Of a stretch of DNA of 64,000 nt, positions 44,376-57,750 are shown one piece after another. The stretch's first letter is position 1, and every line of letters begins with the position of its first letter. Position numbers and translations under genes: made by a program. This stretch comes from Sporolactobacillus sp. STSJ-5 (GTDB lineage Bacteria > Bacillota > Bacilli > Bacillales > Sporolactobacillaceae), in NCBI RefSeq assembly GCF_024385605.1, contig NZ_JANFOJ010000013.1:1-64000 (forward strand), in the 5' to 3' direction. The notes beneath the pieces were generated by a model, which was not told the DNA's origin, made no database searches, and saw only the letters and a list, made by a program, of their open reading frames with translations.

Positions 44376-44641
44376 TTTGTTTCCGTCATACGGCTGAAGT
44401 CTTAATAGCATTTTTTTACTGATCTTTAATAACAATCATGCTTTTCCAAAATTTTGTAAATTATGGGTGAACTAGTCTCAGGATACTGCTGAAAATATCA
44501 GTTGTGATCGGGAAAAGGCCCAAACAGAAAGCATGCGGAAATCATAGCCAAAATGGCCGTGGATCTGATTTTATTCACTGTTAAAGGATAAAATGTGATA
44601 AACTTTACTTGAATTAGACTCGAGAGGAGTGGCACACCTTC
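44376..44641. other. Intergenic stretch before glyA
   Basis: Together with the terminator this is a 324-bp gap between ywlG and glyA. A weak GATAAACT-type -10 lies near 44597. The GAGAGGAGTGG ribosome site is clear. I see no riboswitch. Confidence 0.4.
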
Positions 44642-45898
44642 ATGAAGGGTATTAAAGCGAACGATCCTGAACTGTATCAAGCAATTGAGAAAGAATTAGG
44701 TAGACAGAGGAATAAAATTGAACTGATTGCATCGGAAAATTTTGTCAGTACATCGGTGCTTGAAGCGGCGGGCTCAGTTCTAACCAATAAATATGCGGAA
44801 GGCTATCCGGGACATCGCTACTATGGCGGCTGTGAGTATGTCGATATCGTCGAAGATCTTGCTCGAAGTCGGGCACTTAAGCTGTTCGGCGGCGATCATG
44901 TGAATGTGCAGCCTCATTCAGGTGCTCAAGCGAACATGGCTGTATATGAAACCATATTAAAACCTGGCGATACAGTGTTGGGCATGAGATTGGCACATGG
45001 CGGGCATCTGACACATGGCAGCCCGGTCAACTTCAGCGGGCAGCTCTATAACTTTGTGGATTATGGTGTGACAAAGGAAACACAAACGATTGATTATGAC
45101 GAAGTCGCTCGTCAGGCAAAAGAACATAAACCGAAACTTATTGTGGCCGGAGCAAGTGCTTATCCGCGCATCATCGACTTTAAAAAGTTCCGCGAGATTG
45201 CTGACAGTATTGGAGCATATCTCATGGTTGATATGGCACATATTGCGGGACTTGTTGCCGCCGGACTTCATCCGAGCCCAGTACCTTATGCGGATTTCGT
45301 TACGACAACCACACATAAGACGTTGCGCGGCCCGCGCGGCGGCATGATTATTTGTAAGCAAGAGTTTGCGAAAAAACTCGATAAAGCGATCTTCCCGGGA
45401 ATTCAAGGCGGCCCGCTGATGCATATTATTGCTGCGAAGGCAGTTGCCTTAGGTGAAGCACTTAAACCTGAATTTAAAATTTACGCAGCCCAGATCATTG
45501 CGAACAGCAAGGCGTTTGCAGCGACTCTTCAGGAACAGGGTATCGATCTTGTTTCAGGAGGAACGGACAATCATCTTGTACTTGCCGATGTGCGCAACCT
45601 TGGCATTACAGGAAAGAAAGCGGAAGCTGTTCTTGACGCTGTTGGAATCACAACGAATAAGAATGCGATTCCGTTTGATCCGGAAAAGCCGTTTGTGACG
45701 AGCGGGGTACGTATGGGCACGCCGGCGGTAACAACACGAGGATTTAAAGAAGAGGATATGAAAGAAGTCGCTTTAATCATTGCGCTGGCACTCAAGAATC
45801 CAGACGATGAACAGACTTTGGAAGAAGCAGCACAGCGTGTGCACGCACTGACTGAGAAACATCCGTTGTATCCTCAAGGAACCGGCGCTTTTGCCTGA
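44642..45898 (+). CDS. glyA: Serine hydroxymethyltransferase
   Basis: 418 residues. The PLP-Lys sits in [41 protein letters not shown] and [11 protein letters not shown] are all conserved. It interconverts serine and glycine and charges tetrahydrofolate with C1 units. GAGAGGAG precedes the ATG. It lies between ywlG and upp as in B. subtilis. Confidence 0.97.
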   Translation: MKGIKANDPELYQAIEKELGRQRNKIELIASENFVSTSVLEAAGSVLTNKYAEGYPGHRYYGGCEYVDIVEDLARSRALKLFGGDHVNVQPHSGAQANMAVYETILKPGDTVLGMRLAHGGHLTHGSPVNFSGQLYNFVDYGVTKETQTIDYDEVARQAKEHKPKLIVAGASAYPRIIDFKKFREIADSIGAYLMVDMAHIAGLVAAGLHPSPVPYADFVTTTTHKTLRGPRGGMIICKQEFAKKLDKAIFPGIQGGPLMHIIAAKAVALGEALKPEFKIYAAQIIANSKAFAATLQEQGIDLVSGGTDNHLVLADVRNLGITGKKAEAVLDAVGITTNKNAIPFDPEKPFVTSGVRMGTPAVTTRGFKEEDMKEVALIIALALKNPDDEQTLEEAAQRVHALTEKHPLYPQGTGAFA

Positions 45899-45918
45899 TT
45901 GCTAAAACGGACTGCTTT

Positions 45919-45941
45919 GGGAGAATTTATTTCTCCCTTTT
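45919..45941 (+). terminator. Intrinsic terminator of glyA
   Basis: GGGAGAA pairs with TTCTCCC around TTTAT, then four T; the 5' end is close to upp, so part of the transcription may continue. Confidence 0.6.
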
Positions 45942-45997
45942 AATATGATTAAAATTTCCGGTTATCCGCTGAAGATGATCGAGGACGGAGGAATAAA

Positions 45998-46627
45998 ATG
46001 GGTAAATTGGTAGTACTTAATCATCCATTAATTCAACATAAATTGACGATGATACGAGATCATAAAACAGGCACTAAGGCTTTCCGCGAATTGGTGGACG
46101 AGGTTGCTACTTTGATGGCCTTTGAAATTACTCGCGATCTTGCTTTGGAAGAAGTGGATGTACAGACGCCGGTCGCAAAAGCAAAAGCGTATAAAATTGC
46201 CGGGAAGAAACTAGGTATCATTCCAATTCTTCGTGCGGGCTTGGGCATGGTTAATGGAGTTCTGAATTTAATTCCTGCCGCTAAAGTGGGTCATGTTGGG
46301 CTCTATCGCGATCCCGAAACGCTGAAACCTGTTGAATATTATGTTAAACTGCCTGCCGATATTTCGGAGCGCGATTTAATTATTGTAGATCCAATGCTGG
46401 CAACCGGCGGTTCAGCAGCGGCGGCGATTACTTCACTAAAGGAGCGCGGCGGAGTCAACATTAAGCTGATGTGCTTGATCGGAGCTCCGGAGGGTGTTAA
46501 AGAAGTGCAAAAAGAACATCCTGATGTAGACATTTATCTAGCAGCTCTTGATGAAAAATTGAATGAGCATGGCTACATTGTCCCAGGTCTGGGGGATGCC
46601 GGGGATCGGTTGTTTGGTACAAAATAA
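45998..46627 (+). CDS. upp: Uracil phosphoribosyltransferase
   Basis: 209 residues, typical length. The PRPP loop [14 protein letters not shown] and the C-terminal uracil-binding [12 protein letters not shown] are present. It makes UMP from uracil and PRPP. GGACGGAGG precedes the ATG. It is followed by the atp operon, as in B. subtilis. Confidence 0.97.
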   Translation: MGKLVVLNHPLIQHKLTMIRDHKTGTKAFRELVDEVATLMAFEITRDLALEEVDVQTPVAKAKAYKIAGKKLGIIPILRAGLGMVNGVLNLIPAAKVGHVGLYRDPETLKPVEYYVKLPADISERDLIIVDPMLATGGSAAAAITSLKERGGVNIKLMCLIGAPEGVKEVQKEHPDVDIYLAALDEKLNEHGYIVPGLGDAGDRLFGTK

Positions 46628-46841
46628 TGGTCAAATCGTGTGCCATCCATGAAAAACATTTTCTTTTCCTGACATAATATGTGAGGAATATTTTCATTGT
46701 TGGTGATTTGTCACATTTTTATTGTGCTGACTAAGGAAAAAGTGATTAGAATTCTAGATATAAAGAAATATATATCAAAAAAGCAATAATAATTTAATAT
46801 GCCAACCGCAATGATTAAAGTCACAATTATTTCGCTAATTA

Positions 46842-46870
46842 TTGCATAAAGATAGCGCTTTCGTTAAAAT
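46842..46870 (+). promoter_or_regulatory. Distal atp operon promoter with cre-like spacer
   Basis: TTGCAT (46842-46847), 17-nt spacer, TAAAAT (46865-46870). The spacer holds AGATAGCGCTTTCG, 11 of 14 matches to the CcpA operator TGAAAGCGCTTTCA. Confidence 0.5.
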
Positions 46871-46977
46871 ATTAAAGAAAAGTCATTTTAATGAACAGTT
46901 TCTAAAGATGATTATATAAGGAATTTCTTCGACAATAGGCAAAAGAGCCTGTGAACGATTTATGTCTGACTACAGTT

Positions 46978-47007
46978 TTGGCCGACCATTTTCGAAAACT
47001 TTATAAT
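46978..47007 (+). promoter_or_regulatory. Proximal atp operon promoter
   Basis: TTGGCC (46978-46983), 18-nt spacer, TATAAT (47002-47007), about 65 nt before the first gene. The rest of the 446-bp gap 46628-47073 is A/T-rich with no gene seen. Confidence 0.6.
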
Positions 47008-47073
47008 GTATTTTTCTCTCGGTTAAGCCATGTCTGAACAGAACAACTGAATCATCACTGCTGAGGAGGCCTT

Positions 47074-47295
47074 ATGAAGCAGAATAAAAAACCGAATTCG
47101 TTGCAGATTGCTGCAACGGTAAGTGCGATGGGATTTGAGGTTTTCGCTTTTATCATCATTGGAGCGCTGGGCGGGGACTATCTTGATGGACGATATGGAA
47201 CGGGACATCTGTGGCTGCCCATTTGTGCAGTTGCCGGTTTCTTTCTGGGACTGTTCAGCTGCTTCTATACCTTGAAATCCTTAATGAAGGAATGA
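47074..47295 (+). CDS. atpZ: AtpZ/ATPase_gene1 family protein
   Basis: 73 residues, two membrane helices. The pattern GFEVFAFIIIGALGGDYLDGRYGTGHLWLPICAVAGFFLGLFSCFYTL matches AtpZ (F1F0 ATPase-associated small protein), reported with AtpI as an assembly or ion-channel factor. It opens the atp operon, behind CTGAGGAGG. Six nt separate it from atpI. Confidence 0.85.
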   Translation: MKQNKKPNSLQIAATVSAMGFEVFAFIIIGALGGDYLDGRYGTGHLWLPICAVAGFFLGLFSCFYTLKSLMKE

Positions 47296-47301
47296 CAAGC
47301 G

Positions 47302-47754
47302 ATGAAACCGGTCATGGAATGGTTTTCACGTGTTTTAATGATTGTTGCGATTATCTATACAAGTGTATTTGGGTTAATCTGGTTTTTGATACCGGCGAGA
47401 GCGCTGGCCAGCGGCTTTCTCCTCGGCGGATTAATCAGTTTATATAATGTTTTTCATTTGTCGTTTCGCTTAAGGATAGCCGGACTTCGGGTTCAATCAG
47501 GTGCCCGCCATTTAGCGGGATTACATATGACCGTACGCATAGCAACCATTGTTTTTGGTGTGCTGATGGTTTATCGTTTTCCAACCCGTATTGATTATCG
47601 ATCTTTTGTGCTGTCGCTGTTGTTTGGCTATCTAATGCTTGTGACGGTGATGAGTTATTATTATTTGAAAGGCAATGGCACGACTTCTTCGGATGAAGGG
47701 GGGGAGACTCATGGATCTGACTCCGAAAGTGAAATTTCTCGGAATGACATTTGA
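47302..47754 (+). CDS. atpI: ATP synthase subunit I
   Basis: 150 residues with four membrane helices and a hydrophilic Gly/Ser/Glu-rich tail. AtpI helps assemble the c-ring. Its 3' end overlaps atpB by 44 nt, so the tail coding region also holds the atpB ribosome site. Confidence 0.85.
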   Translation: MKPVMEWFSRVLMIVAIIYTSVFGLIWFLIPARALASGFLLGGLISLYNVFHLSFRLRIAGLRVQSGARHLAGLHMTVRIATIVFGVLMVYRFPTRIDYRSFVLSLLFGYLMLVTVMSYYYLKGNGTTSSDEGGETHGSDSESEISRNDI

Positions 47755-48451
47755 TGTCACGTTGATGATTGGATCAGTGGTTTCCGCACTAATCGTCATG
47801 CTGATTGTATTCTTGTTAAGTCGTCGGCTTACCGTACGTCCGAATGGACGACAAAATGTGATGGAGTACATCATTGATTTTATCAGCGGCATTACGGGTA
47901 TGATGCTTGAAAAGAAAGAATCAGCCAAATATTTAAGCTTTGCACTGACCACCTTTCTTTTCATTTTAATTGCCAATTTGCTTGGCGTTATCGTCATGGT
48001 AACGGCCACTGCTCATGGTTCGCTGCCATCGCTAGGCATTACAGCAGCTGATTTGAAAATGACGGATTCGGTCAGCTGGTTCAAATCACCGACGTCTGAC
48101 ATCAATGTTACGGTAGCAATGGCTGCTGCAATCTTTCTCTATTCGCATTTCGCAGGTATTGCCAAAAGTCCGCTTGGCTATCTGCAGCACTATGTAAAAC
48201 CGTTTTGGTGGATGCTTCCGATTCACATTATTGACGAAGTATCGAAACCGGCAACACACGCATTACGACTTTGGGCGAATATTTTCGCTGGTGAAGTGCT
48301 CATTATCATTCTTCGCGAAGGCGCCTTTTATTTCACCGGAGTGCCGCTCTTTGTTTGGATGGCTTTCTCCATTTTCGTCGGATGCATCCAGGCGTATATT
48401 TTTACAGTGCTGGCAATGGTGTATATCGCTCAAAAGGTGGGAGAGGAATAA
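47711..48451 (+). CDS. atpB: ATP synthase F0 subunit a
   Basis: 246 residues, about six membrane helices. The essential Arg is in the ALRLWANIFAGEVL segment (THALRLWANI). It forms the proton half-channels next to the c-ring. ATG 47711 follows GGGGGGAGA; the longer frame from 47675 precedes this site. Confidence 0.95.
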   Translation: MDLTPKVKFLGMTFDVTLMIGSVVSALIVMLIVFLLSRRLTVRPNGRQNVMEYIIDFISGITGMMLEKKESAKYLSFALTTFLFILIANLLGVIVMVTATAHGSLPSLGITAADLKMTDSVSWFKSPTSDINVTVAMAAAIFLYSHFAGIAKSPLGYLQHYVKPFWWMLPIHIIDEVSKPATHALRLWANIFAGEVLIIILREGAFYFTGVPLFVWMAFSIFVGCIQAYIFTVLAMVYIAQKVGEE

Positions 48452-48464
48452 TGCCTGTTTCTAA

Positions 48465-48752
<288 letters not shown>

Positions 48753-48818
48753 TCCAGCCGAATTTTTCGGCAATGAATCATTGAGAAAATCTTTAGATCG
48801 AAAGGAGTGGCAAGAGCT

Positions 48819-49303
48819 GTGCTGTCATTTTCTTTAGGAAGTATCATTTTCCAATTAGTCGTCATGATCTTGTTGATGATCTTCGTCGCAGTTGTCGGCG
48901 TACGACCGGTTGTAGCGATTATGGAAAAGCGAAAAAAATACATTAACAGTCAAATTGACGACGCTGAAAAGAAAAGTCAGGATGCTGAATCCTATTTGGC
49001 TGAACAGAAATCGGAAATCGAACGGATTCGCAATGAAGCCCATGGCATTCTTGAACAAGCAAAGAGTCAGGCAAGTGCTGAAGCGAAAGCAATTATTGAA
49101 GCAGCGAAAAACCGTTCGGATCTGATGATTAAAGACGCGAATGAAGAAATTGGCCTTGAGAAAGAGAAGGCAATTGCCGCAATCCGCGATGAAGTCGCCG
49201 ACCTGTCGGTTCTGCTCGCATCTAAGGTGCTTGAAAAGGAAATTAATCCTAAGGATTATTCAAATGAGATTGACCAGTTGATTAAACAAGTGGGGAATCA
49301 GCG

Positions 49304-49307
<4 letters not shown>
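48819..49307 (+). CDS. atpF: ATP synthase F0 subunit b
   Basis: 162 residues: an N-terminal membrane helix (about 8-28) and a long charged amphipathic coiled-coil (DDAEKKSQDAESYLAEQKSEIERIRNEA). It is the peripheral stalk. GTG 48819 follows AAAGGAG at 11 nt; GTG 48807 overlaps it. The stop overlaps the atpH start (ATGA). Confidence 0.92.
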
Positions 49308-51371
<2,064 letters not shown>

Positions 51372-51498
51372 GCCCATAGGAATATCGCATATACACTATT
51401 TTGAAAGACGCACATTCTTCTGAAGATTGGCCTGATCCGATTGGTTATGGATGCTACATAATTAAGATCAGACGGGCTTTCAAGGGTGGTGAACGAAC

Positions 51499-52368
51499 AT
51501 GCCTTCAATGCGTGATATAAAAGAAAAAATCGCTTCTACAAAACAGATGCGAAAAATTACCAAAGCAATGCAAATGGTTGCGGCAGCAAAATTGAATCGC
51601 GCGCAGGCAACAGCACAGGACTATTCGGCATATGCGGATAAACTGCGCGAAGTTGTGGCAAGTATCGCGAGCACCTTGCCGAAAGGCGGAAACAGCAAGC
51701 ATCCGATGCTTGCCAGCAGGCCGGTAAAGAAAACCGCGTATCTGGTCATTACTGAAAACCGAGGACTTGCAGGCGCTTATGACAGTACCGTATTAAAATA
51801 TACGCAAAATTTAATTCGGGAAAAACATGAGTCCAAAGATGAATATTTAATCCTTGTGACTGGCAAAGTGGGATTGAATTTCTTTGAAAAGCGCGGCTAT
51901 CCTGTCGCTCTTAGCAAAACAGATGTTCCGGATACAATTGCTTTCGATGATGTATTGGATTTCGCTAAGCAGGCAATCAGCTTATACGACACCAAAAAAA
52001 TTGATGAACTGCACTTGATTTATAATCACTTTGTCAATGCAATCTCGCAAACCTTGGTGGATAACCAGCTGTTGCCTTTGACGGATCTTGAAAGCAAACC
52101 GAAGGAAAAGGTCCGTTATGTCTATGAACCAGATGAAGATGAAGTGCTTGAGAGCTTGCTGCCTCTTTATGCAGAAGGTCAAATCTATGGTGCTTTGCTT
52201 GACGCAAAGGCAGCAGAACAGGCAGCCCGCATGACTGCGATGAGAAGCGCTTCGGATAACGCAAGCGATATTATCGATCATTTGTCTCTTTCTTATAACC
52301 GTGCGCGTCAGGCTGCCATTACTCAGGAAATTACTGAAATTGTCGGCGGCGCAGCCGCTCTCGAATAA
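51499..52368 (+). CDS. atpG: ATP synthase F1 subunit gamma
   Basis: 289 residues. The N-terminal helix MRDIKEKIASTKQMRKITKAMQMVAAAKL and the C-terminal helix LSYNRARQAAITQEITEIVGGAAAL form the central shaft. GGGTGGTGAACG precedes the ATG. Confidence 0.97.
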   Translation: MPSMRDIKEKIASTKQMRKITKAMQMVAAAKLNRAQATAQDYSAYADKLREVVASIASTLPKGGNSKHPMLASRPVKKTAYLVITENRGLAGAYDSTVLKYTQNLIREKHESKDEYLILVTGKVGLNFFEKRGYPVALSKTDVPDTIAFDDVLDFAKQAISLYDTKKIDELHLIYNHFVNAISQTLVDNQLLPLTDLESKPKEKVRYVYEPDEDEVLESLLPLYAEGQIYGALLDAKAAEQAARMTAMRSASDNASDIIDHLSLSYNRARQAAITQEITEIVGGAAALE

Positions 52369-52379
52369 CCGATTGTTAG

Positions 52380-53813
<1,434 letters not shown>

Positions 53814-53816
53814 TGA

Positions 53817-54287
<471 letters not shown>

Positions 54288-54306
54288 TAGTAAGTAAACT
54301 ATTTAT

Positions 54307-54336
54307 CGACCGTTCCAAATAGGAACGGTCTTTTTT
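54307..54336 (+). terminator. Intrinsic terminator of the atp operon
   Basis: GACCGTTCC pairs with GGAACGGTC around AAATA, then six T. Repeat copy 3 starts right after it. Confidence 0.92.
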
Positions 54337-54618
54337 CACAAGATAAGAAAATATAAGATTTTGCCCCGCTGGTACGACGATAAGGTTATACGTCGCTGAT
54401 GCCCAATCCGCATTTATCGGATGGGCGATCAGGTAAGCGCCCAATTCTGATAAATAGGCGGAAAAATTACCCTTATTACCGGCGAAACAAGTGCCATGAT
54501 GCATATAACCGGAAAAGTTCCGCTTATTTTACTCGTTACTTAATGAAGATCAGAATGAGGCGAGATGTAAGAACTTTCGTATGTTAGGACCGGACGTTTT
54601 TTGCCCGGTTTTTTTTAT
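54337..54618. repeat. Palindromic repeat element, copy 3 (diverged, internally deleted)
   Basis: The left flank (CGACGATAAGGTTATA...CCAATCCG) resembles 5674-5713, the GGGCGATCAGG hairpin is kept, and the unit GGCGGAAAAATTACCCTTATT is kept. About 110 bp of the body present in copies 1 and 2 are missing. The right part GTTACTTAATGAAG...CAGAATG resembles 7131-7155. It ends with a terminator-like ACCGGACG/GCCCGGT plus T-run at 54588-54616. Confidence 0.75.
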
Positions 54619-54982
54619 TTCTAAAAATCGTCATGTTCAAAAAATGTTCAGATTATTTCAGTATACTTTTTAAATGCGTAAATAAGTAAAAGGCAGGATG
54701 TTCTGCTTATGTTATTATTCACGGAAAAAAATTATGAAAAAAAGTGGTTATTTTTCATAATCCGCGATAAAATGATCACAGGCAACTAATTGTTATAGTT
54801 ACATTAAAAATACATTACTGTTTTATTACAAACAAGGAGATGGATACATTACTTCTTAATGCTCTACGAATTATTTCTTGTTAGGCAAAAAGGGCTTAAG
54901 ATAAAAGAGCGGTACATAAAAACTATGGAACGGCTCGACCGTTCGTAAACGCGATCAGAAAACAAACAGGCGGTGGCATTTA
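54619..54982. other. Intergenic stretch before ywzB
   Basis: Mostly A/T-rich, with a TATACTTTTT stretch near 54662. At 54840 an ATG overlapping AAGGAG opens a 14-codon frame (MDTLLLNALRIISC); with the ribosome site overlapping it, translation is doubtful. Otherwise nothing is recognised. Confidence 0.4.
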
Positions 54983-55219
54983 TTGATCATTAATTCGGGT
55001 TTTCAGGCAATGATCAACATTTTCGTTCATATTTCCTTTTTAGCGCTTACTTGGTGGGCGCTGCAAAGCGTAAAATTAGAAGCTGCGTTTCGTCATCCAA
55101 AGAGCATACAAGCGAGAGCTTTTTATGTCATTCTGGCTATAGCTATCAGCTATCCGGTAGCGAAGTTTTTTCTCGATTATGTGGTTTGGTCTCTGATGCT
55201 GCCACAGATTTACGAATGA
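54983..55219 (+). CDS. ywzB: DUF1146 membrane protein YwzB
   Basis: 78 residues with two membrane helices, family DUF1146, found between atpC and murAA in Bacilli. Function unknown. The start is TTG 54983 with GGCGGTGG before it. The next gene, ywmB, has its own ribosome site about 100 nt later. Confidence 0.8.
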   Translation: MIINSGFQAMINIFVHISFLALTWWALQSVKLEAAFRHPKSIQARAFYVILAIAISYPVAKFFLDYVVWSLMLPQIYE

Positions 55220-55319
55220 TCTTCAATAGCGCAAATGAGGTCTGTTTTTGACGAAAAGTTCCACGTATTTCTCCCTCTTGGTTTAGGCAATACTGAAAAC
55301 AAGAGAGGGGCGGACGGAA

Positions 55320-56087
55320 ATGAAACGGAGTTTATATCTTATTTGCATTTTTTTTGCAGCATTCCAATTGTTTACAGGACTAAATCAAAACCAAGCTTCT
55401 GCAGAGCATGTGACTGATCAATTTGATGAACTTAATCAAATCGGACTTTTTGCCCATACGCTTAAAGATAACCAGGCACATGTATCGAGCTGGTCGGTGT
55501 ATGCACGTGAGATCCAATCATCGGGTGTTACGCGTAAGAATTTTGATAGGACAGCGAATCAGGTCAAAAAGAAGTTCAGCGACTATGAGTGGCGATCCTT
55601 GGAGCCAAATGAAGGTGCAATCGGCTGGGAGGGTACAAAAAAGATACACTCTGGGAACGTGCAAATGAGCATAAATTATATGGCTTATCCGCGTGGGAAA
55701 CATTTCCAGACCGTCACACTATATCGTGTAAACGGCGAATCCTTTAAGCAGATTCAATGGTCCCAAAACAAAAAGTATATTCGTGCGGAAATGAAAAGAA
55801 TTTTCAACGGAGAAGAGCACATATACACTTGTGTAAAAGCTTATCACAGTGCTAAAATGAAACTTGCCTTAATTGACGAAGGAATGCGATATCTGAAGCT
55901 TTTTTCGGCGACTCCTGTTGAACGACTCCAAGAAAAAACCTTTGTATCAATTTCCGCATATACTAAGACATGGAACAATGCCATTTATACAGCGAACAAA
56001 AAGATGAATATTCAGGCAGCCTTGAGAAATGATGGGGACCGGACCATTATTGTCCTTGGCTCACCGATCATTACGGTGGAATACTAA
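55320..56087 (+). CDS. ywmB: YwmB-like secreted protein (DUF1779)
   Basis: 255 residues with a signal peptide (about 1-28, ending ASA). The remainder is mixed alpha/beta, and matches the YwmB family (TATA-binding-like fold, DUF1779) by locus between ywzB and murAA and by overall layout. Function unknown. GAGAGGGGCGG precedes the ATG. Confidence 0.8.
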   Translation: MKRSLYLICIFFAAFQLFTGLNQNQASAEHVTDQFDELNQIGLFAHTLKDNQAHVSSWSVYAREIQSSGVTRKNFDRTANQVKKKFSDYEWRSLEPNEGAIGWEGTKKIHSGNVQMSINYMAYPRGKHFQTVTLYRVNGESFKQIQWSQNKKYIRAEMKRIFNGEEHIYTCVKAYHSAKMKLALIDEGMRYLKLFSATPVERLQEKTFVSISAYTKTWNNAIYTANKKMNIQAALRNDGDRTIIVLGSPIITVEY

Positions 56088-56197
56088 CGGGTGTGAAGCC
56101 TCGTATGCCTCCGTTGTGGTTTAACTTAGCAAAAAACGCGGCACGGAAGAATGTTCCGGATCGAGCGAAGAGATAAATGGACGCGGAGGGGAAAAGT

Positions 56198-57529
56198 TTG
56201 GAAAAAATTATCGTTCATGGAGGGAAACGGCTTTCGGGCTCTGTGAAGATTGAAGGTGCAAAGAACGCTGTTCTTCCTGTTATTGCCGCATCAATGCTTG
56301 CCTCTGAAGGTACGAGCAAAATATATAATGTACCGGAATTGGCAGATGTATACACGATTAACGAAGTCTTGCGTTATTTAAATACATCGGTGAATTATGA
56401 AAATAAAACCATCATGGTTAATGCGGTGGCCGATTTGTTTACGGAGGCGCCATTTGAATACGTTAGGAAAATGCGTGCGTCATTTTTAGTCATGGGCCCG
56501 CTCTTGGCTCGTGTCGGGCATGCGAAGATTGCGCTTCCCGGCGGCTGTGCGATTGGATCCCGTCCTATCGATCAGCATCTTAAGGGTTTCGAAGCAATGG
56601 GTGCAAAAGTCACGATCGGCAATGGATCCATTGAAGCAAGTGTCGATGGAAAATTGAAGGGGACAGTCATTTATTTAGATTTTCCGAGCGTTGGCGCAAC
56701 GGAAAATATAATCATGGCTGCTTCGCTTGCTGAAGGCGAGACCGTACTTGAAAATGCGGCTTGTGAACCGGAGATCGTAAACTTGGCGCAATATCTCAAT
56801 GCGATGGGTGCAAAGATCAGTGGTGCCGGAACCGGCAGAATCACAATTGAAGGTGTTGAAAAGTTGCACGGTGCGGAACACTCCATCCTTCCCGATCGGA
56901 TTGAAGCAGGAACCTATATGATTGCTGCAGCCATTACGGGAGGTAATGTGCTGATTGAAGATGCGGATATTGAAGATCTTCGCCCCTTAATTGCCAAAAT
57001 GCGTGATATGGGTGTCATCATTGAAGAAGAAGCAGACGGAGTTCGTGTCATCGGAACCGATCACATGCAAGCGGTCGATGTTAAGACAATGCCGCATCCC
57101 GGCTTCCCAACAGATCTTCAGGCACAAATGATGGCACTATTGCTTAAAGCCAAGGGTACCTCTGTCATTACGGAGACAGTATTTGAAAATCGTTTCATGC
57201 ATGTTGAAGAATTTCGCAGAATGAACGCGATGATCAAAATTGACGGACGTTCAGCAATTATCAGCGGACCATGTGACTTGCAAGGCGCAGAAGTGGCTGC
57301 TACAGATCTTCGAGCGGGGGCTGCACTTGTTATTGCCGGACTCGTGGCTAAGGGGTATACGAAAATCAACCGTCTGCATCATATTGATCGCGGTTATGTA
57401 GATCTTGCAGGCAAATTGCGGGCGCTCGGTGCTGATATTGAACGCGTGAGCAGCAACGAGGAGGAACAACCTGTTGCCGCTGCTGATGATCTGCGCGGTG
57501 CTTTGAGCATCAATCCTAAGTTCGCCTAA
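56198..57529 (+). CDS. murAA: UDP-N-acetylglucosamine 1-carboxyvinyltransferase, MurAA type
   Basis: 443 residues. [24 protein letters not shown] start, [23 protein letters not shown] with catalytic Cys, [13 protein letters not shown]. It performs the same PEP transfer as MurAB and is the major form by B. subtilis locus (between ywmB and spoIID). The start is TTG 56198 with GGAGGGG upstream; the ATG at 56177 precedes this site. It has a Glu-rich, Ala-rich C-terminal tail. Confidence 0.95.
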   Translation: MEKIIVHGGKRLSGSVKIEGAKNAVLPVIAASMLASEGTSKIYNVPELADVYTINEVLRYLNTSVNYENKTIMVNAVADLFTEAPFEYVRKMRASFLVMGPLLARVGHAKIALPGGCAIGSRPIDQHLKGFEAMGAKVTIGNGSIEASVDGKLKGTVIYLDFPSVGATENIIMAASLAEGETVLENAACEPEIVNLAQYLNAMGAKISGAGTGRITIEGVEKLHGAEHSILPDRIEAGTYMIAAAITGGNVLIEDADIEDLRPLIAKMRDMGVIIEEEADGVRVIGTDHMQAVDVKTMPHPGFPTDLQAQMMALLLKAKGTSVITETVFENRFMHVEEFRRMNAMIKIDGRSAIISGPCDLQGAEVAATDLRAGAALVIAGLVAKGYTKINRLHHIDRGYVDLAGKLRALGADIERVSSNEEEQPVAAADDLRGALSINPKFA

Positions 57530-57552
57530 TTTAATAATAAGACTTTACCTAT

Positions 57553-57580
57553 AACTCGGTCCGTTGACCGAGTTATTTTA
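57553..57580 (+). terminator. Intrinsic terminator of murAA
   Basis: AACTCGGT pairs with ACCGAGTT around CCGTTG, followed by an ATTTT tail. Confidence 0.8.
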
Positions 57581-57687
57581 ATTTGTAATTAAATGTATCA
57601 TTTTAAATCTTCTGATAAATAAAGTGATACAAAAGTCTTTAAAAAAATTATATGCCCATTGGCCAAATCTATGCAAAAAAACAGCCT

Positions 57688-57717
57688 GTTCTATTTAAAA
57701 GATGAGAAACATAAACT
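57688..57717 (+). promoter_or_regulatory. Candidate SigE promoter of spoIID
   Basis: GTTCTATT (57688-57695), 14-nt spacer, CATAAACT (57710-57717), near the SigE pattern GTCATATT-N14-CATACATT. Confidence 0.5.
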
Positions 57718-57750
57718 TTATTATCTCATTCTCTTGGAGGCAATTGTCCA

